Positions 1-12,370 of a DNA stretch of 64,000 nucleotides are shown one piece after another. A program made the translations under genes and the position numbers. Below the pieces are notes generated by a model. It worked only from the letters and a program-made list of their open reading frames with translations, did not search any database and was not told the origin of the DNA. This DNA is from Plantago elongata (lineage: Eukaryota; Streptophyta; Magnoliopsida; Lamiales; Plantaginaceae). How positions within the stretch are numbered: position 1 is the first letter of the stretch; every line of letters begins with the position of its first letter. The stretch lies in the NCBI GenBank assembly GCA_036897095.1, contig JAYMSP010000164.1:1-64000 (forward strand), in the 5' to 3' direction.

Positions 1-372
1 AGGAAGCCCCACAATGGTTGCCGTAAAAAGAAACAACGTCGTATTTAAGTGTGTTTCAACCTACTGCAGTTTTTCTTTCATGCTTGAATTTAGATTGTAA
101 TCGTTGTTGGTAGTCAGCGTGGGATCGGCTAGAGAAGGTACTTTTTCATCCGGTTACTGTTATCAAGAATGGTAGTAGTGACTTCATGTAATAACAGTGA
201 TGAAGAACTTTTCATAACTGTAGTTCAATAATCCACCTTAGATTTGGCCCGATGATTTGCCGATCAAGCGAAACAGAAATTCCTTTAGATCAGGCTTCTC
301 ACTTTGTGGAGCGTGGGCTTCACTTTGTTCCTCTCTATGTCCTGCGGGCATTGTTTGTTGTGTTCTTTTGTT

Positions 373-642
373 AGCTATCCCAGTATACGGCCCGCGGCCC
401 GATGGGTCGAACGCCATGCTCTCAGGCCCCTGCACCTGGTTCAAAAACTTAATCTCCGATTTCTGCAGCAAATTCTCGGAATCCTTATCCAGCAGCATCT
501 CGGACAAACAAGGTATATCCACCTTGAAAGCCCGAAAATCGGGAAAATTGGAGATAGCGCAGTGATTGAACGGGTCGACGGCGCAGTGCACAGCCAGAGC
601 GAGGCATATTGCTGCGAATATTCCGGTCCTGGATAGAGGCAT
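373..642 (-). CDS. Strictosidine synthase-like protein, first exon only (partial)
   Basis: The frame starting at the ATG at 642 encodes a hydrophobic signal/anchor segment (about residues 7-20) followed by the conserved N-terminus of plant strictosidine synthase-like (SSL) proteins, including DSENLLQKSEIKFLNQVQ and GPESMAFDPSGRGPYTGIA. SSL proteins are six-bladed beta-propellers of the secretory pathway; most are not true strictosidine synthases and their substrates are unknown. Family similarity stops abruptly after GPYTGIA (near 373), where DGR would be expected next. The frame stays open to 238, but those residues do not resemble the family. No clear GT donor lies at the break and no second exon is visible before the window edge. 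Either the gene continues past base 1 through an intron I could not place, or it is a truncated copy. Family assignment is firm; intactness is unknown. Confidence 0.72.
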
Positions 643-788
643 TGTTGCAGAAATACAGAATTGACTGGTTTGGGGTGTGATTGTTTGTGTGGATTTGATT
701 GGGTTTGTAGAGTTAGGTGGTTGTTAGCAGAAGTAGAAATAAGTATGGTACAACAAGTGTACAACTGTACTCTACTGGTTTTGCTGCA

Positions 789-807
789 GTTGTGTGTGTG
801 TGTGTGT
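789..807. repeat. (GT)n microsatellite
   Basis: An uninterrupted run of GT dinucleotides upstream of the strictosidine synthase-like start codon, probably in its 5' leader or promoter. Confidence 0.9.
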
Positions 808-1437
808 CAGTTTCTTCACCTCAATCACTGTGAAATTGTGTGACCTTCTGCAAATTTGAGTGGCTTTGGTCGATGTATCTTATGCTTCTTTCGTGATTCT
901 TCGATCATGTCAACGGGAGGCTTCTAAGTTGGAATTAACACTACGCACTACGAGTTCACTCTTTGTCCAAAGTCACAAACTTATTTTCGTATGAACAAAA
1001 TTAATGAATTGAATTGAATGATATAAATTGAATTGAATTTATTTTATTCGCATGTGATATACAGTAGTTGAATGTGATTTTTAAAGTATACATTGGACGA
1101 TTACATGCTTAAATTTATTTTAACTTTTTAATAATCATAGGTATATAAATCATCAAGAATAAAGAACACGCTATAGTCCTATCTCACCGTGCGACGAGTC
1201 AGTGAATGGGCTAGTGAATTATCATCAAATTATCATCAAGTGGGACAAAGTTTAAACTAAATTTGTATATGTCATTTTGAGAGTTTTAACATTAGAAATT
1301 ATATTTGGTTTGTTATTCACGGACTTTTAAATTTAAAAATTTAAATGAAATTTAATAATGTGCAAGTAACGTAAAATGTAAATGATATTTGAATGGAGTA
1401 GAATAGAAGATAGGTGGAGAAGTAATTGTGCAATTAA
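808..1437. other. Intergenic, AT-rich
   Basis: Probable promoter side of the minus-strand strictosidine synthase-like gene, followed by AT-rich spacer. I see no gene or recognisable element. Confidence 0.5.
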
Positions 1438-1445
1438 CTTATACC

Positions 1446-1625
1446 TAGACCCGGGCGGTTCCATGAACCGTGCCGTTTCGGAGATTGAGAAGATAGAAGC
1501 GGTAATTGTCCATGTTCGGTTCATGATGCTCTAAAAGTAAGAACCGGAACCAAAACTGTGCGGTTCGATTCCAGAATCAGGATTGCAATTTTGGTTCGGT
1601 TTTTAGTTTCGTTTGATCAGGTCTA
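1446..1625. mobile_element. hAT-like MITE with near-perfect 8-bp target duplication
   Basis: A 180-bp segment starts TAGACC and ends GGTCTA (short terminal inverted repeats) and has no coding capacity. It is flanked by CTTATACC (1438-1445) and CCTATACC (1626-1633), which match at 7 of 8 bases; an 8-bp target duplication is the hallmark of hAT transposons. The interior repeats GGTTC/GAACC words, typical of small plant hAT derivatives. Confidence 0.6.
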
Positions 1626-1630
1626 CCTAT

Positions 1631-1744
1631 ACCATACTTGTATTTTGAGATTGAGAAGATAGAAGGGTTTACTAGCTACCATACTTGTATTTTGTGATTG
1701 AGAAGATAGAAGGGTTTACAAGATACCATACTTGTATTTTGAGG
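1631..1744. repeat. 47-bp tandem repeat, about 2.4 copies
   Basis: ACCATACTTGTATTTTG recurs at 1631, 1678 and 1725, giving a 47-bp period. The unit word GAGATTGAGAAGATAGAAG also occurs inside the adjacent MITE near 1480. Confidence 0.85.
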
Positions 1745-2436
1745 TTAAAGGGTCCATTTAATTATTCATATATGGTAAGTATATAAATATATATTATTTG
1801 ATAAAAATGTATGAAGTTGTTGATAATTTTATTGGTCAAATAAAATTGAAAGAATTATTTAAATTAGTATAGATTGCTAAAAAGACCCCTTAAAACCCAA
1901 CAAATGATCCAGCAATGAGATTTAAAGTCTGGTGCAGGCCCAGTCAGTTAGATATTTAGATGAGGCCCAATTGAATAATGTTACCCATGAGCAAACAACA
2001 ATAGGGAGAATTAGAAGCAGTGTAGTGTCAAATCGTCCCAAATTGTTCTTATCAGTCATTTATAATGCATCATTTCTTTTTTTATTAGATAGACGTATTA
2101 TAAGACACATGAGTGACAAACTTATGATGGGATTTGTCATTTGATAAAACAGTATACATGTCTTTTTTTGGGTTCCTTCGACCCTAGTGCACATATCCTC
2201 ACTGTAGCTGTCCACTAAACACAGTGAACGGGCACCCAAGGTGCACCCCTAGAATCGGTATTTTCCTTTCTTATTCGATATCCGGTCTTTTACAAGATCT
2301 ACATTTTTATTTTATATGAATTAAAAAATATATGATTTAAAATAGTAAGTTAAGATTAGAAAGTAAAATATAAAATAGAAAAATAAGAGGTATAATTGAA
2401 AAAATAAGAAAGAGAGTGATAATAAAATTTTTTTTA

Positions 2437-2563
2437 CCTACAAATACAATTTTCAAATGATAAAATATAAATCTTTATAAATACCGGAGGGAATACTATC
2501 TACAAATACAACTTTCAAAATGATTAAATATAAACCTTTATAAATAACGGAGGGAATATTATA
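2437..2563. repeat. 62-bp tandem duplication ending in Stowaway-like GGAGGGAATA
   Basis: Two diverged copies (about 2437-2498 and 2499-2563) each run from CTACAAATACAA to CGGAGGGAATA. That last word is the reverse complement of the CTCCCTCCG end common in plant Stowaway/mariner MITEs. No clear opposite end was found. Confidence 0.6.
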
Positions 2564-3860
2564 TAATTATATATGCATAGCTCACTGATAAGGTGGGGAA
2601 TTTTCATTTTTGAATCGAGTTTCTATTATTGTGGTTGAGATTTAATGTTTTTTCTTAGTTTTGAGTATTGATTATACTCTTGTAAACATCAATTCAAATT
2701 TTAATATATTTTTTGCGGATTAATTTTCAAGGGAATGAATTAAGCATGGTGTAAATGTTGCTTTCCTTTGATAGTGTAATTTTTGCTTCATAATTGGGAT
2801 ATATGCATTATTATTTATTATTAAAGATAGAAGTACTATATACACGGTTAAGGAAACTATTCAAGTCATGGGAGTGATCGTCATTCACCTAAAATAAGAA
2901 TGTGTCCTTCTTGAAACGTGCCTTTCATTCACCAAAACTCATGACGTATGCAATATTCCTTCTCTTTTTTCCATTATATACTTACAAGTGTTCATAGATT
3001 AAAATTATACTTTAATTAAGTAGTTTTCTTTAGGTATTTAATTAAGTAGTTGATTACTATATCATTTTGTTTGCTACTATGAAAAGTATGAAAATGGGAA
3101 ATGAAAAAGTTAATACCCATGAACTTTCATAACAAAAATTATAAAAATTTAATGAATAATAACTTATAAGTAACTATTGAAAAATTATATGTAAATTAAC
3201 TCGGGTTGCTTCTCAACTAAAGGGTGCACCAGTCACAAAGGTTCGGGATCAAATGCTTATTGTTGGTGGTGTAATAGCTGCCCCTTAAAAAGGGATTTTT
3301 AAATTTAAAGTTTTTCTATAATTAACTTTTCTATTCTATCGTCAAATTAACTCTCGTGTTTCTTTAACATATAGTGAAATTTTCTATCACAAAAACCCTA
3401 GATAACACCAAACTAATTATGATCCATTACCTACATCATTGATGCTCTACCTCAATTTTTAAACTCCCTTCCGTGAAGTTATATATGATCTAGCCATATA
3501 ATTCACCATATTTTAGATGTTTGTGGCGTATTTTAAGTTGTATGTTTATACGGTTAAACACAACACGATAAAGAAGTTATACTAATCAAATTGACGCATA
3601 ACCTTTTGTTTTGCAAATAACAACTTCCTCAAGAATTTACTTTTTACCAAAATTCAAAGCTCATATGATTTGAGTGTCACTTTTAATGACATATATATTT
3701 ACCATGTGCAGTTGATTGACTCCACTAGGTATACACTAATAGCATGCATCCGTACACCCACTTTGATCCTAGCTAATTCGATCGATCGACCAGATCAGTC
3801 CCATCTTCCCCATCTACTAATATTTCTCTACCCAATACAAACTCACTTATTATTATCTAT
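2564..3860. other. Intergenic, upstream of the YABBY gene
   Basis: AT-rich spacer and distal promoter of the YABBY gene. I see no coding region or convincing mobile element. Confidence 0.5.
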
Positions 3861-3861
3861 C

Positions 3862-3870
3862 TATATATAT
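3862..3870 (+). promoter_or_regulatory. Probable TATA box and CT-rich 5' leader of the YABBY gene
   Basis: TATATATAT is followed within 30 bases by a long CT-rich stretch (about 3872-3950), the usual look of a plant core promoter and pyrimidine-rich 5' UTR. The start codon is about 280 bases downstream. This is inferred from composition and spacing only. Confidence 0.5.
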
Positions 3871-4145
3871 CCTGTCTCCTCTCTCTCTTTCCTTTCCTTC
3901 TCTTCTCTTCTCTCTTTCAATTTCCCTACCTCTTCTACTATCTTGTCTTCAAGTTGAAGCTACTACCTAGCAAGCTTTTATTAATCTACTACATATCTAG
4001 CTACTCACTCTTCATTTATCTTCAACCTAGCTAGCTAGAAGAGAAGCCATTTACCTTGCCCTTGATTTTCTTGTCTTCAATCTCCTTGTAACTAACACGA
4101 GTTTTCGACCATCGGGTTGTTTTCGGGCAGTACGATCCGGCTAGT

Positions 4146-7100
4146 ATGTCTCTGGACATGAGCTCCGAGCGTGTTTGCTATGTTCAGTGTAACTTCTGCA
4201 ACACCATTCTAGCGGTAATGGATTTCTTTTTCTTTCTTTGAGTGATCTCGCTTTTTTGCATGCACCAAGATCCTGGAATTCTACAACCATACATTTCTTT
4301 TCTTGTCAATTTCATAAGAAATTGTTTTATGAAGAATTTATGTTTGAAGAATTATCAAAGACCAAATTGTCTCCAAGAGATTAGGCTTTTTTCCCCTAAT
4401 CAAGACATTTCAATTCTATATATTTCCAGAAAAGGAATAGATGCTTTTTCCAAAAGAAGTTATAATTTTGGAACAATTAATTTTCACTTTGATTGTCTTG
4501 CTTATACAAGCATTTCATATCATTTGATGTTAGTAAATATTTATAAATTATTTTTTTATAAAGATTTTTTGATCCATTAATCTTCTTAAAAGATCTTTTT
4601 TTCATCCTTATCTAAAGATCTATTCGACAAATGAAGAATGATTGTGTTTGCTGATCAGCCAGATTTACCCCATACAATTTTTTTTTTTAAATCTCTCGAT
4701 TTCATATATTTTCCGTTTGTAATTTCTTATCAAGAAAAAAAGTCAATATACTGAATTAATTTTTCTAGATAATTGAAGAGTGGAAGTCACTTTTTATTTT
4801 TTTTGGGAACTATTTCTGAACTGGGTTTGCCAAACCCTAACGATCTACTATATCTGAGCAGTTAATAATGAAATAAATTTCGACCAATGGACATTAATTT
4901 AGGGTTCCATTGTTTTCCGCTCAAGCTTTAGTTTTTTATTGTAAACCTTTTACTGATCAATTTAATCACATTATAGTTTCCTGCTTGATCTTTGTTTGAC
5001 CGTACATTGTTGCTTAAATTCATATTTTTGTTTTAATTTTCTTATTTGGAATCGTCAAGTTTATTGATAAACCCCATAAATTACCAAGAGCAAATTTTAT
5101 GCAGTTTTTGTGACCCAGGTTTTTGTTTCATTTTCATTTTTCTTGCATATATTAATGGTTAATAAGTCAATATATACTATGATATGATGTTTACATATTG
5201 ATGCAAAAATTAAGTCTTTTCTTTTCTCTTTTTTTCTCCATCACTCAAATAAAAAATTATATTTTTCAAAATGTTGTACTATGCTATTTTGAAGCAAACA
5301 CACAGAGTTAGATATGTGGTACTGTATGAGAAATGGGTTCATCTGTTGAAAGCATTTCACTCTCAACTTTTCCTTCTGATTACAGAGTCACTTTTGTTTT
5401 TTCATGATTTTTACTTTTATCATTCATGGCATATAGAGAGAGATATTGCAATCATCTTTTACTTATCTTTCCCTTTCTTCACAAACAACCTTCATTTTTC
5501 ATTATCAATATATTACGAAAATAGATTCATAATTGTCAAATGTTTGTGCTTGTGCTTTTTTGAAGTTAAATCATCCAGATTAGGTTAATTATAAATAAAA
5601 GTTTTAGGTGTACAAAAAGTTCAATTTGAATTGCAGTATAATTTCATTCATATGTGCTAAAATGTGGCTTTGTTTTTCTTTTTCTGAAGCATTAAAAGTT
5701 TTCAGTGCATAAAAGTCACCATACACAACAATGTAGAATTTGTTTTTTAATTAATCTCACAGATGCATTTTGAACATCCACAAGTCTCGAATTAATTGAG
5801 ACCTTGTTTCACCAATTAAGCCAACACCTCAGGTGATACAAGTATCAGTTAAGAATCATGGTTTACAGAGCACATTTTGAGGGGAATTCAACTGCTCAAA
5901 TGTTCGAAAACTTACATAAAATTACTACGGGTAAAGATTAGGCGGGCGGAGTGAGCATATGTTTAAGCACGAGAGAATCAAAAAGTTAAAATTAGAAAAA
6001 GTGAAGGAAGATTCTATCAATGTGTGCATTGTATCTTGTTAGCAGTAGATTTTTTGGTCCTTTGATGAATTCTGTTCCAGTGATGTCGTTGTCTTCACAA
6101 ACATCACAGTACTGATGCCTGTCAGACCACTATAAAAGTCAGGAGCGACCACTGAAACCAACTGATCATAAACATTGAAGTTGATAGTCCATATATTATA
6201 TTACTAAAATTTTACTATCTGCAGATTTTTGTTTTAACAGTTTCAGTTAAAGTAAAGGTATACATAAATCAGTACTAACATTCATATTGCAATTACTTGC
6301 CTTGTGCTTACATGAATTGCCCAAAGATTAGGAATTTATTGTTAATTAGGGTTTTGTTGAGTTCCGACCTAATTAATTTTGTGTTTGGGCATTAATTTGC
6401 ATTATTGTTGATGCAGGTTAGCGTTCCGTGTAGCAATATGTTTAACGTTGTGACAGTTAGATGTGGGCATTGTGCTAATCTCTTGTCTGTCAATGTTGGT
6501 GCTATGCTTCAGTCTGCTCATATTCAAGATCTCCAGGTATGCTTGATGATCATATTCATGTCAATTTTAGTATCAAGGCATGAAAACTTTATGCTTTTGC
6601 ACTTCTTCGCATAATATTTGCTTCCCGTGCATAAAACATATGAAAGTTTGACACCTTATGTACCATAGTTTGGCACTCGCGCTAAAAGCTCAATGTTTTT
6701 GAACTTGTTCAGCAGTAGTTCGCAACTTGGCACATTTATTTAAACTGTGTTAGTATGTTCATTTGATAATTAATCATCTGATTCATCAATTGCTTAATTA
6801 GCTAGGAATATTTTATGATACCTAACTTCTGATCATGTTTGGTTGGGGTACTGGAACTCCAGAAGCAACAAGCAGCTGAAGCAGCAAGCAGAGACGGAAG
6901 TGGCAGCTCATCTTCCAAATACACCAGATACAGTCCTCTTCAGGCTGAGCATCATGAGCAATTGCCCAAGACTCCAATTCGCCGTAAGCTAATTTTATAC
7001 GAACTTGAACTTAAATCTAATTTTATCCCTGAAGTGATTAATTTATGCACAAACACTTGCAACTTTCAATTATGAAGGGTTTATTTATTTTGGGCATTTA

Positions 7101-8093
7101 ATATGCAGTATGATCATGAATTTCATCAAAATAAACACCTGGCTAGTACAATAGTACAGAGAGCTGTTAGAACTTGACAACAACATTCACATAGTATGGA
7201 TGATGATATGAATTCATTACCTTCTGGCACTTGACATTATTACATTTCTAATTGTTTGCACAATTAAACCAGGAAGGAGGAATCTCAACAATTGTATAGA
7301 CATATATATACATACAATGTCAGTTTGTCATGACTCTTTATCCACTGGTTATTACCCATTTTCATCACTATACCATGACCCAGTTTTTGTCAACATATGC
7401 ACACAAGTATTATTTTTGCATAAATTTCACATGTATTGATATGCAGATATTTTGTGTCATTATAAGTCTCTAATTAATTTCTTGTATTGATTAGCATTTT
7501 TTATTAAGGGTTTGTTTGAGCATGTGTGATCAATTAAGAATAATTCATCATTTTTCAGTAGATTACATCTTATTTGGCTACATATATGTTTCTGTTTTTT
7601 TCAGCCCCAGAGAAAAGGCAACGAGTTCCATCAGCTTATAACCGGTTCATTAAGTAAGTCCGGATCCTCGTTCTAGCCATTTGAAATTCAAGAAATATAT
7701 ATAGAACTATCCATAATATATAATTGTAGTTGGTGGGTATAATTTCAGAGTTATATGTTGAATTTTCAGGGAAGAGATCCAGAGGATAAAGGCTTCAAAT
7801 CCTGAAATTAGCCACAGGGAAGCTTTCAGCACAGCAGCTAAAAATGTAAGACAAATTTCACCTGCAAATGTTTTTTTATCGAATATCTCCACAAGTGAAG
7901 TTTTTAGACCGAATTTATATTACTTGATGATCATATGTTAAATGATGCAATCTAATTTTGTGAACAGTGGGCACATTTTCCTCATATTCATTTCGGACTG
8001 AAACTGGATGGCAACAAATCAGCAAAACCATTGGACCATTCAGTTGCAGGATCAGAAAGCATGACAACCCAAAAATCCCTTGGATTGTACTAA
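4146..8093 (+). CDS. YAB2: YABBY transcription factor, YABBY2 type
   Basis: Six coding exons: 4146-4214, 6417-6536, 6863-6983, 7605-7653, 7770-7845 and 7968-8093. All introns are GT-AG and the frame stays open for 186 residues. The N-terminus opens [18 protein letters not shown] and carries the C2C2 zinc finger (C15, C18, C39, C42). A serine-rich linker follows, then the HMG-like YABBY domain from about residue 104 ([17 protein letters not shown]) to 157 ([13 protein letters not shown]). YABBY proteins are nuclear, DNA-binding and specify abaxial identity and lamina growth in lateral organs. The MSLDM start and the DHSVAG C-terminus fit the YABBY2 clade (Arabidopsis YAB2, tomato FASCIATED) better than YAB5 or CRC. 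Intron 1 is 2.2 kb, far larger than the others. AATAAA at 8118 is a likely polyadenylation signal. Family is certain; clade is likely. Confidence 0.95.
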
Positions 8094-8123
8094 GCTTTTA
8101 CCGTTTATCTTTTTCAGAATAAA

Positions 8124-11100
8124 TGTGGTAATTATTTTTATACTGCTTCTGAAATATTTAAGGTTGAGACTTAAGATTTTGTGAGTGTACCCATGAAATT
8201 TATATATGGATCTTTTATGTCGTATTGCACTTGTAATTAGTACTATATCTTACCATTATGTCACTGAATGAAGGCCTAAAATATATAGCACTGCAATTTA
8301 TTCAAAGAAGCCATTTGCAAATGAGCTAGACAGCTAAATGTTCTGTGAAGGATAGTATCTTTGGTTATCCTTCGCCTAATAATCGTGTTTCATCACATAT
8401 ATTATTTCACTGTGTTTATGATCAAGCTAAGGCTGCGTAAAGCTGCACCTTGACGATTATATCTGCTAGAGAACGCCTTAAACAGTACTACATTTCTAAT
8501 ATGTTCCTGGAACTCCAACACATTATCTTGCCTGCTTCTGGTCGGAATAGAATCCTCACTGGATGGAATTATAGAACTCCAACACATTATCTGCCATACT
8601 ATATACGTTATAGGAACCAGGTGGAGACACCGTTGATCTAACCATCCTCCGTCACACTCGATCCCTTCCATCTTCATATCAAATGGCATGACAATTTTTA
8701 TGTCGACGATATTCAATAAAACACATTCCGTTTATAATTAAGCACAATCCATTTGAAGTGGTGGCTAGGCAACTGAAAGCAATAGTATACACAACACTAG
8801 GTCTTTCATATTGCTGGCAAAAATGTGAAATTGATGCCAATTAATACAGAAAGGGAGGGCAGGACCAGTAGCAGCAAGTACTGGGTTTTATGTGTGTGTA
8901 TGTTTGTGTTTTAGACAGTAAATGCAGGAAAAGTATGGGGATGGGGTAATTCAATTCTATTTAATTTTGATAGCTACACTTCAAGCTATCACAAGTCACA
9001 CTCAATCATATATTTTATATATACATATCCATTTTATTCAACAAGAAAATCTGACAACTACTCTCTTTAAACAAAACACCCCGATTTGATAGCTTCTTCA
9101 TTTTGGTGAAAGCCGTCCTGTAAAAGCCTCCTTTTCTCATTCCCATTTCATTTTTTCTCGCAGCAGCCTATACATCATTCCGTCTCAAAACAAACGTACC
9201 ATTTATTTTTAGTCACAAAAATTTAAGTGTGGTAATGTAAGTTATACGAACAAGTCCACATGGATGACAAATTGTGTTAAAATAAAATGAATATTCACAT
9301 GGAGTAATCCAGACAATTGTTATGGGATGAAGGTTGCAATTAATTATACTTTAATTTGTTTAATTTCTTTCATTTTTAATCTTCAAATTCTGATTAAGTG
9401 AAAGAAATGAATAATGTGATCTTGCAAAAGGAGTGTTCCATATACTTGAAATATGGTCCTCATGATCAACTTCCAAAAGAAAAGGAAAAATGTCATAAAA
9501 TCTGAACCACAGCTTTGTTCTTCAAACACTTCAACTTAAATCTTGAATATAGATGTAGGGAGATTCAAACTCAAAATATCTAGTCCGTGGCATTAATGTG
9601 ATGTAATTTTCTTTAACATTTTGTCCAAGATTGATAGGGTTAGCTAGTTATTTGCTAAATTAGCTCCGCTAAAATATAACTTCCTTAGTTTTATTGGATC
9701 GTCGGAACTGAACATCATCCTTGTTATAAACTAATTATACATACATTATAGCACGAAGTTTCATATAAGTCAAGTTGAACCACACGAAATGTTACCAATG
9801 AAGTGCAATTATACATCCATGAAAGGGGACTGTAACATTAGTCTCATTCTCAGAGAGTATTAAGATGCATGACTCGGTATAATTGATGTTTCGATTTAGA
9901 AGTATCACTTTCTTAAATAGAAATTTTTTCTCTTACTTTATACATCATCTTTCATACTTTATTCACTATTTCTCCTACTTTATACGATCACATTTATAAT
10001 TTATTATATTTTTTTTATACTTTATCACTTTATTTTTAAAAATTTGTACCTGGTTCGGTGGACTTTCCAATCGGGATATTAGTATTTATCTAGTTCTGCA
10101 TAATACACACGATAAAGGTGTATTAATGAGAGAAGAATCTGTAACGTCAAATCATGTAGTTGTGGGTTTGGACTTTAGTGGTACATAACATGGTGGACCT
10201 TCATTGTCGTCTCCCCTCCCGTCTCGTCTAGTCTTACACATTTTACATTAAATAATATTGAAGATAGTTATTTTTACTACCTCGTATTTATTATAATAAA
10301 TCTTAATTACAAATTATCAAGTATATTACCTTAAAAAATGTAATGAAATTATATCATGCATACCAGTGTATGATTATAACAAAAACTTTATTGTACACAA
10401 TTTAAGTATAACTTTTACTTAATTTGTAGGTAAATTTTCATAAAATGTTAAAATTAGTAATTAATGTGTTATTGGCACCTAGTGATTATTTGATTTCGTG
10501 ATAGGCAACTGTCACGTCTTAACTACGCTTTATGCAACTCCTTCGTGCCGATTTAATCAATTTGTGTCTCACAATTTGTTCGTTTCATAATGCTTCCACT
10601 TTCACCAGTTGTGCTTTATGAATCCATGTTCCTACTTACTTCTTCAAACCCCATCATGTTTACGCGTGGAAACTCATACTCCGTCCCGAATTTAAATTTT
10701 CATAAATTCAAATATAAATTTTAAGAGAAAAATAAATAAAATATATAATAATAACGTAAAAATAAAATACGAGAGGTGCATGGTTGAATAACCACTCTAA
10801 ATTATGCATTAGTGGATGTTAATTTTAGCATCTTTCCATGAATAACTAGACCGACATTGTTGCTAGTAGCTTTTACTAACTTTTAAGCACGTAAGTTTCA
10901 GATGTATATAGAAGCTAGCTACCACTATATTAACTGTGAGGGGGTGGTCCCGTGATTTACAATAATTCTTTCGTCATCGATCTTATTCTTCTTCCCTCCT
11001 GATATGACGAGCAAAAAGCCGCTAAAAAAAGGTATCCAAATACTACGAACGCAGAAAAATTAATCAGTAACATCGAGATACATAATATATATATATGAAC

Positions 11101-12006
11101 ATTTAAAATATTATTTTCTACAATGTAATATTTAATTAATATTATTATTTAAATATAATAAAAATTATTTGTGCTTAATTTACGAGCAATTATAATCAAC
11201 AAAACCTTATTAAAGAGGTCTAAAGTTATATATTTCAACCTTATTTACATAATTCTAATATATTAATATTGCAACGATATCATAACTTCAAATAGAAATA
11301 GAACAGTGATGAAACAATCAATGAAAAGATAAAAATATACACTAACATGTAACACACATTTGTATAATCAATACTTGGGATTGAAATTTCAGTGGCCTCA
11401 ATTGAGGCCACATTCCACTGAATTGGCTCGCCCCTGCATCCAGGCTTAGCTTCGAAATTTTCATACTGCAAAGTGCAAACCATCGAGTCGAAGAAGATGA
11501 GCTAGATATACCAATTCAAAGAGATCGAGACTCTTATCGGTGCCAAGAACTTTAGGTAACAAATGAAGTTCTGTGTATCGGTGCGAATATCAATGATCAA
11601 TTAAACAAGGTATTTAGGGCCAATCATAAGAAATGCATGCTATTATGAGACATTTCGATAAAATTAGTGAATAAGATCAACTGAACTTGTATGTAAAGAC
11701 GTACTGTTGAATAATATCATACGAAATTATCAGTTTTGTCTCGAACATGGATGAGATAAGGCGGTTTGGCATGCATGATCTATAGCCAGCGTGCAAGAAA
11801 CACGATACGGATGTAATAGTATGATCCACTAGAAATGGTTCCTTAATTTCAACTGTTAATATACGTACCACGAATAGTGAAAAGATTGATTCTATTGGGA
11901 AAAAAGGAGACTTGAAAATTGTTTCCACAATTTCACTATGCAAAAGAATACAACCTTTTACTAGGCCGACTCCTCACGAAGGAGGATCCATGTTGATTAC
12001 ATATTT
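8124..12006. other. Intergenic spacer
   Basis: No supported gene. The word GAACTCCAACACATTATCT is repeated near 8510 and 8573. Single Stowaway-like ends (TCCGTCTC near 9180, CTCCGTCCC near 10680) occur without visible partners. The rest is AT-rich sequence in which I see nothing further. Confidence 0.5.
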
Positions 12007-12019
12007 AACTATAAATATT

Positions 12020-12357
12020 AACACTTTGGTAAAATGGACACTATCGAATTTCTTTATGAATTGATGGTGGAATTTTTTCCAGCATGAAACTGGTTCTATG
12101 ATCACTTTTTTTGGTGGTAAAGATAATTGGTTGTGTTGCATATTAAGCCTGCATGGAGAGTTGAGAATTACGTGGTGCTGAGACTTGGAGCTTTCTGTTA
12201 GGTGAGGGTTGTATTTATTTTTGATATTTTCAATGAGGTATTCTAAAACATGGATGATGGTTGTGATGTATTTATTCTCTTTGTAATTGTTTCGTAGAGA
12301 GCATTCCTTGTGCTCTGGACCCTTATTAATATAAATTTTAACCGATTTAAATAAAAA
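12020..12357 (+). mobile_element. 5'-truncated LINE (non-LTR retrotransposon) 3' end
   Basis: The segment ends in a short A-rich tail preceded by a plant LINE-type 3' end (TTTGTAATTGTTTCG, then GAGAGCATTCCTTGTGCTCT, then a TTATTAATATAAA stretch). It is flanked by the 13-bp duplication AACTATAAATATT at 12007-12019 and 12358-12370 (the first two A's of the right copy could belong to the tail). Variable-length target duplications plus an A-tail are the mark of LINE-type insertion. Only the 3' UTR portion is present; no reverse transcriptase remains. Confidence 0.7.
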
Positions 12358-12370
12358 AACTATAAATATT

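Noticed and set aside
257-764. Open frames on the plus strand over the strictosidine synthase-like exon
   Set aside because: They are antisense shadows of a frame with clear family similarity.
11280-11943. Two minus-strand frames of 67 and 88 codons
   Set aside because: No recognisable domain, no splice context, composition like random AT-rich spacer.
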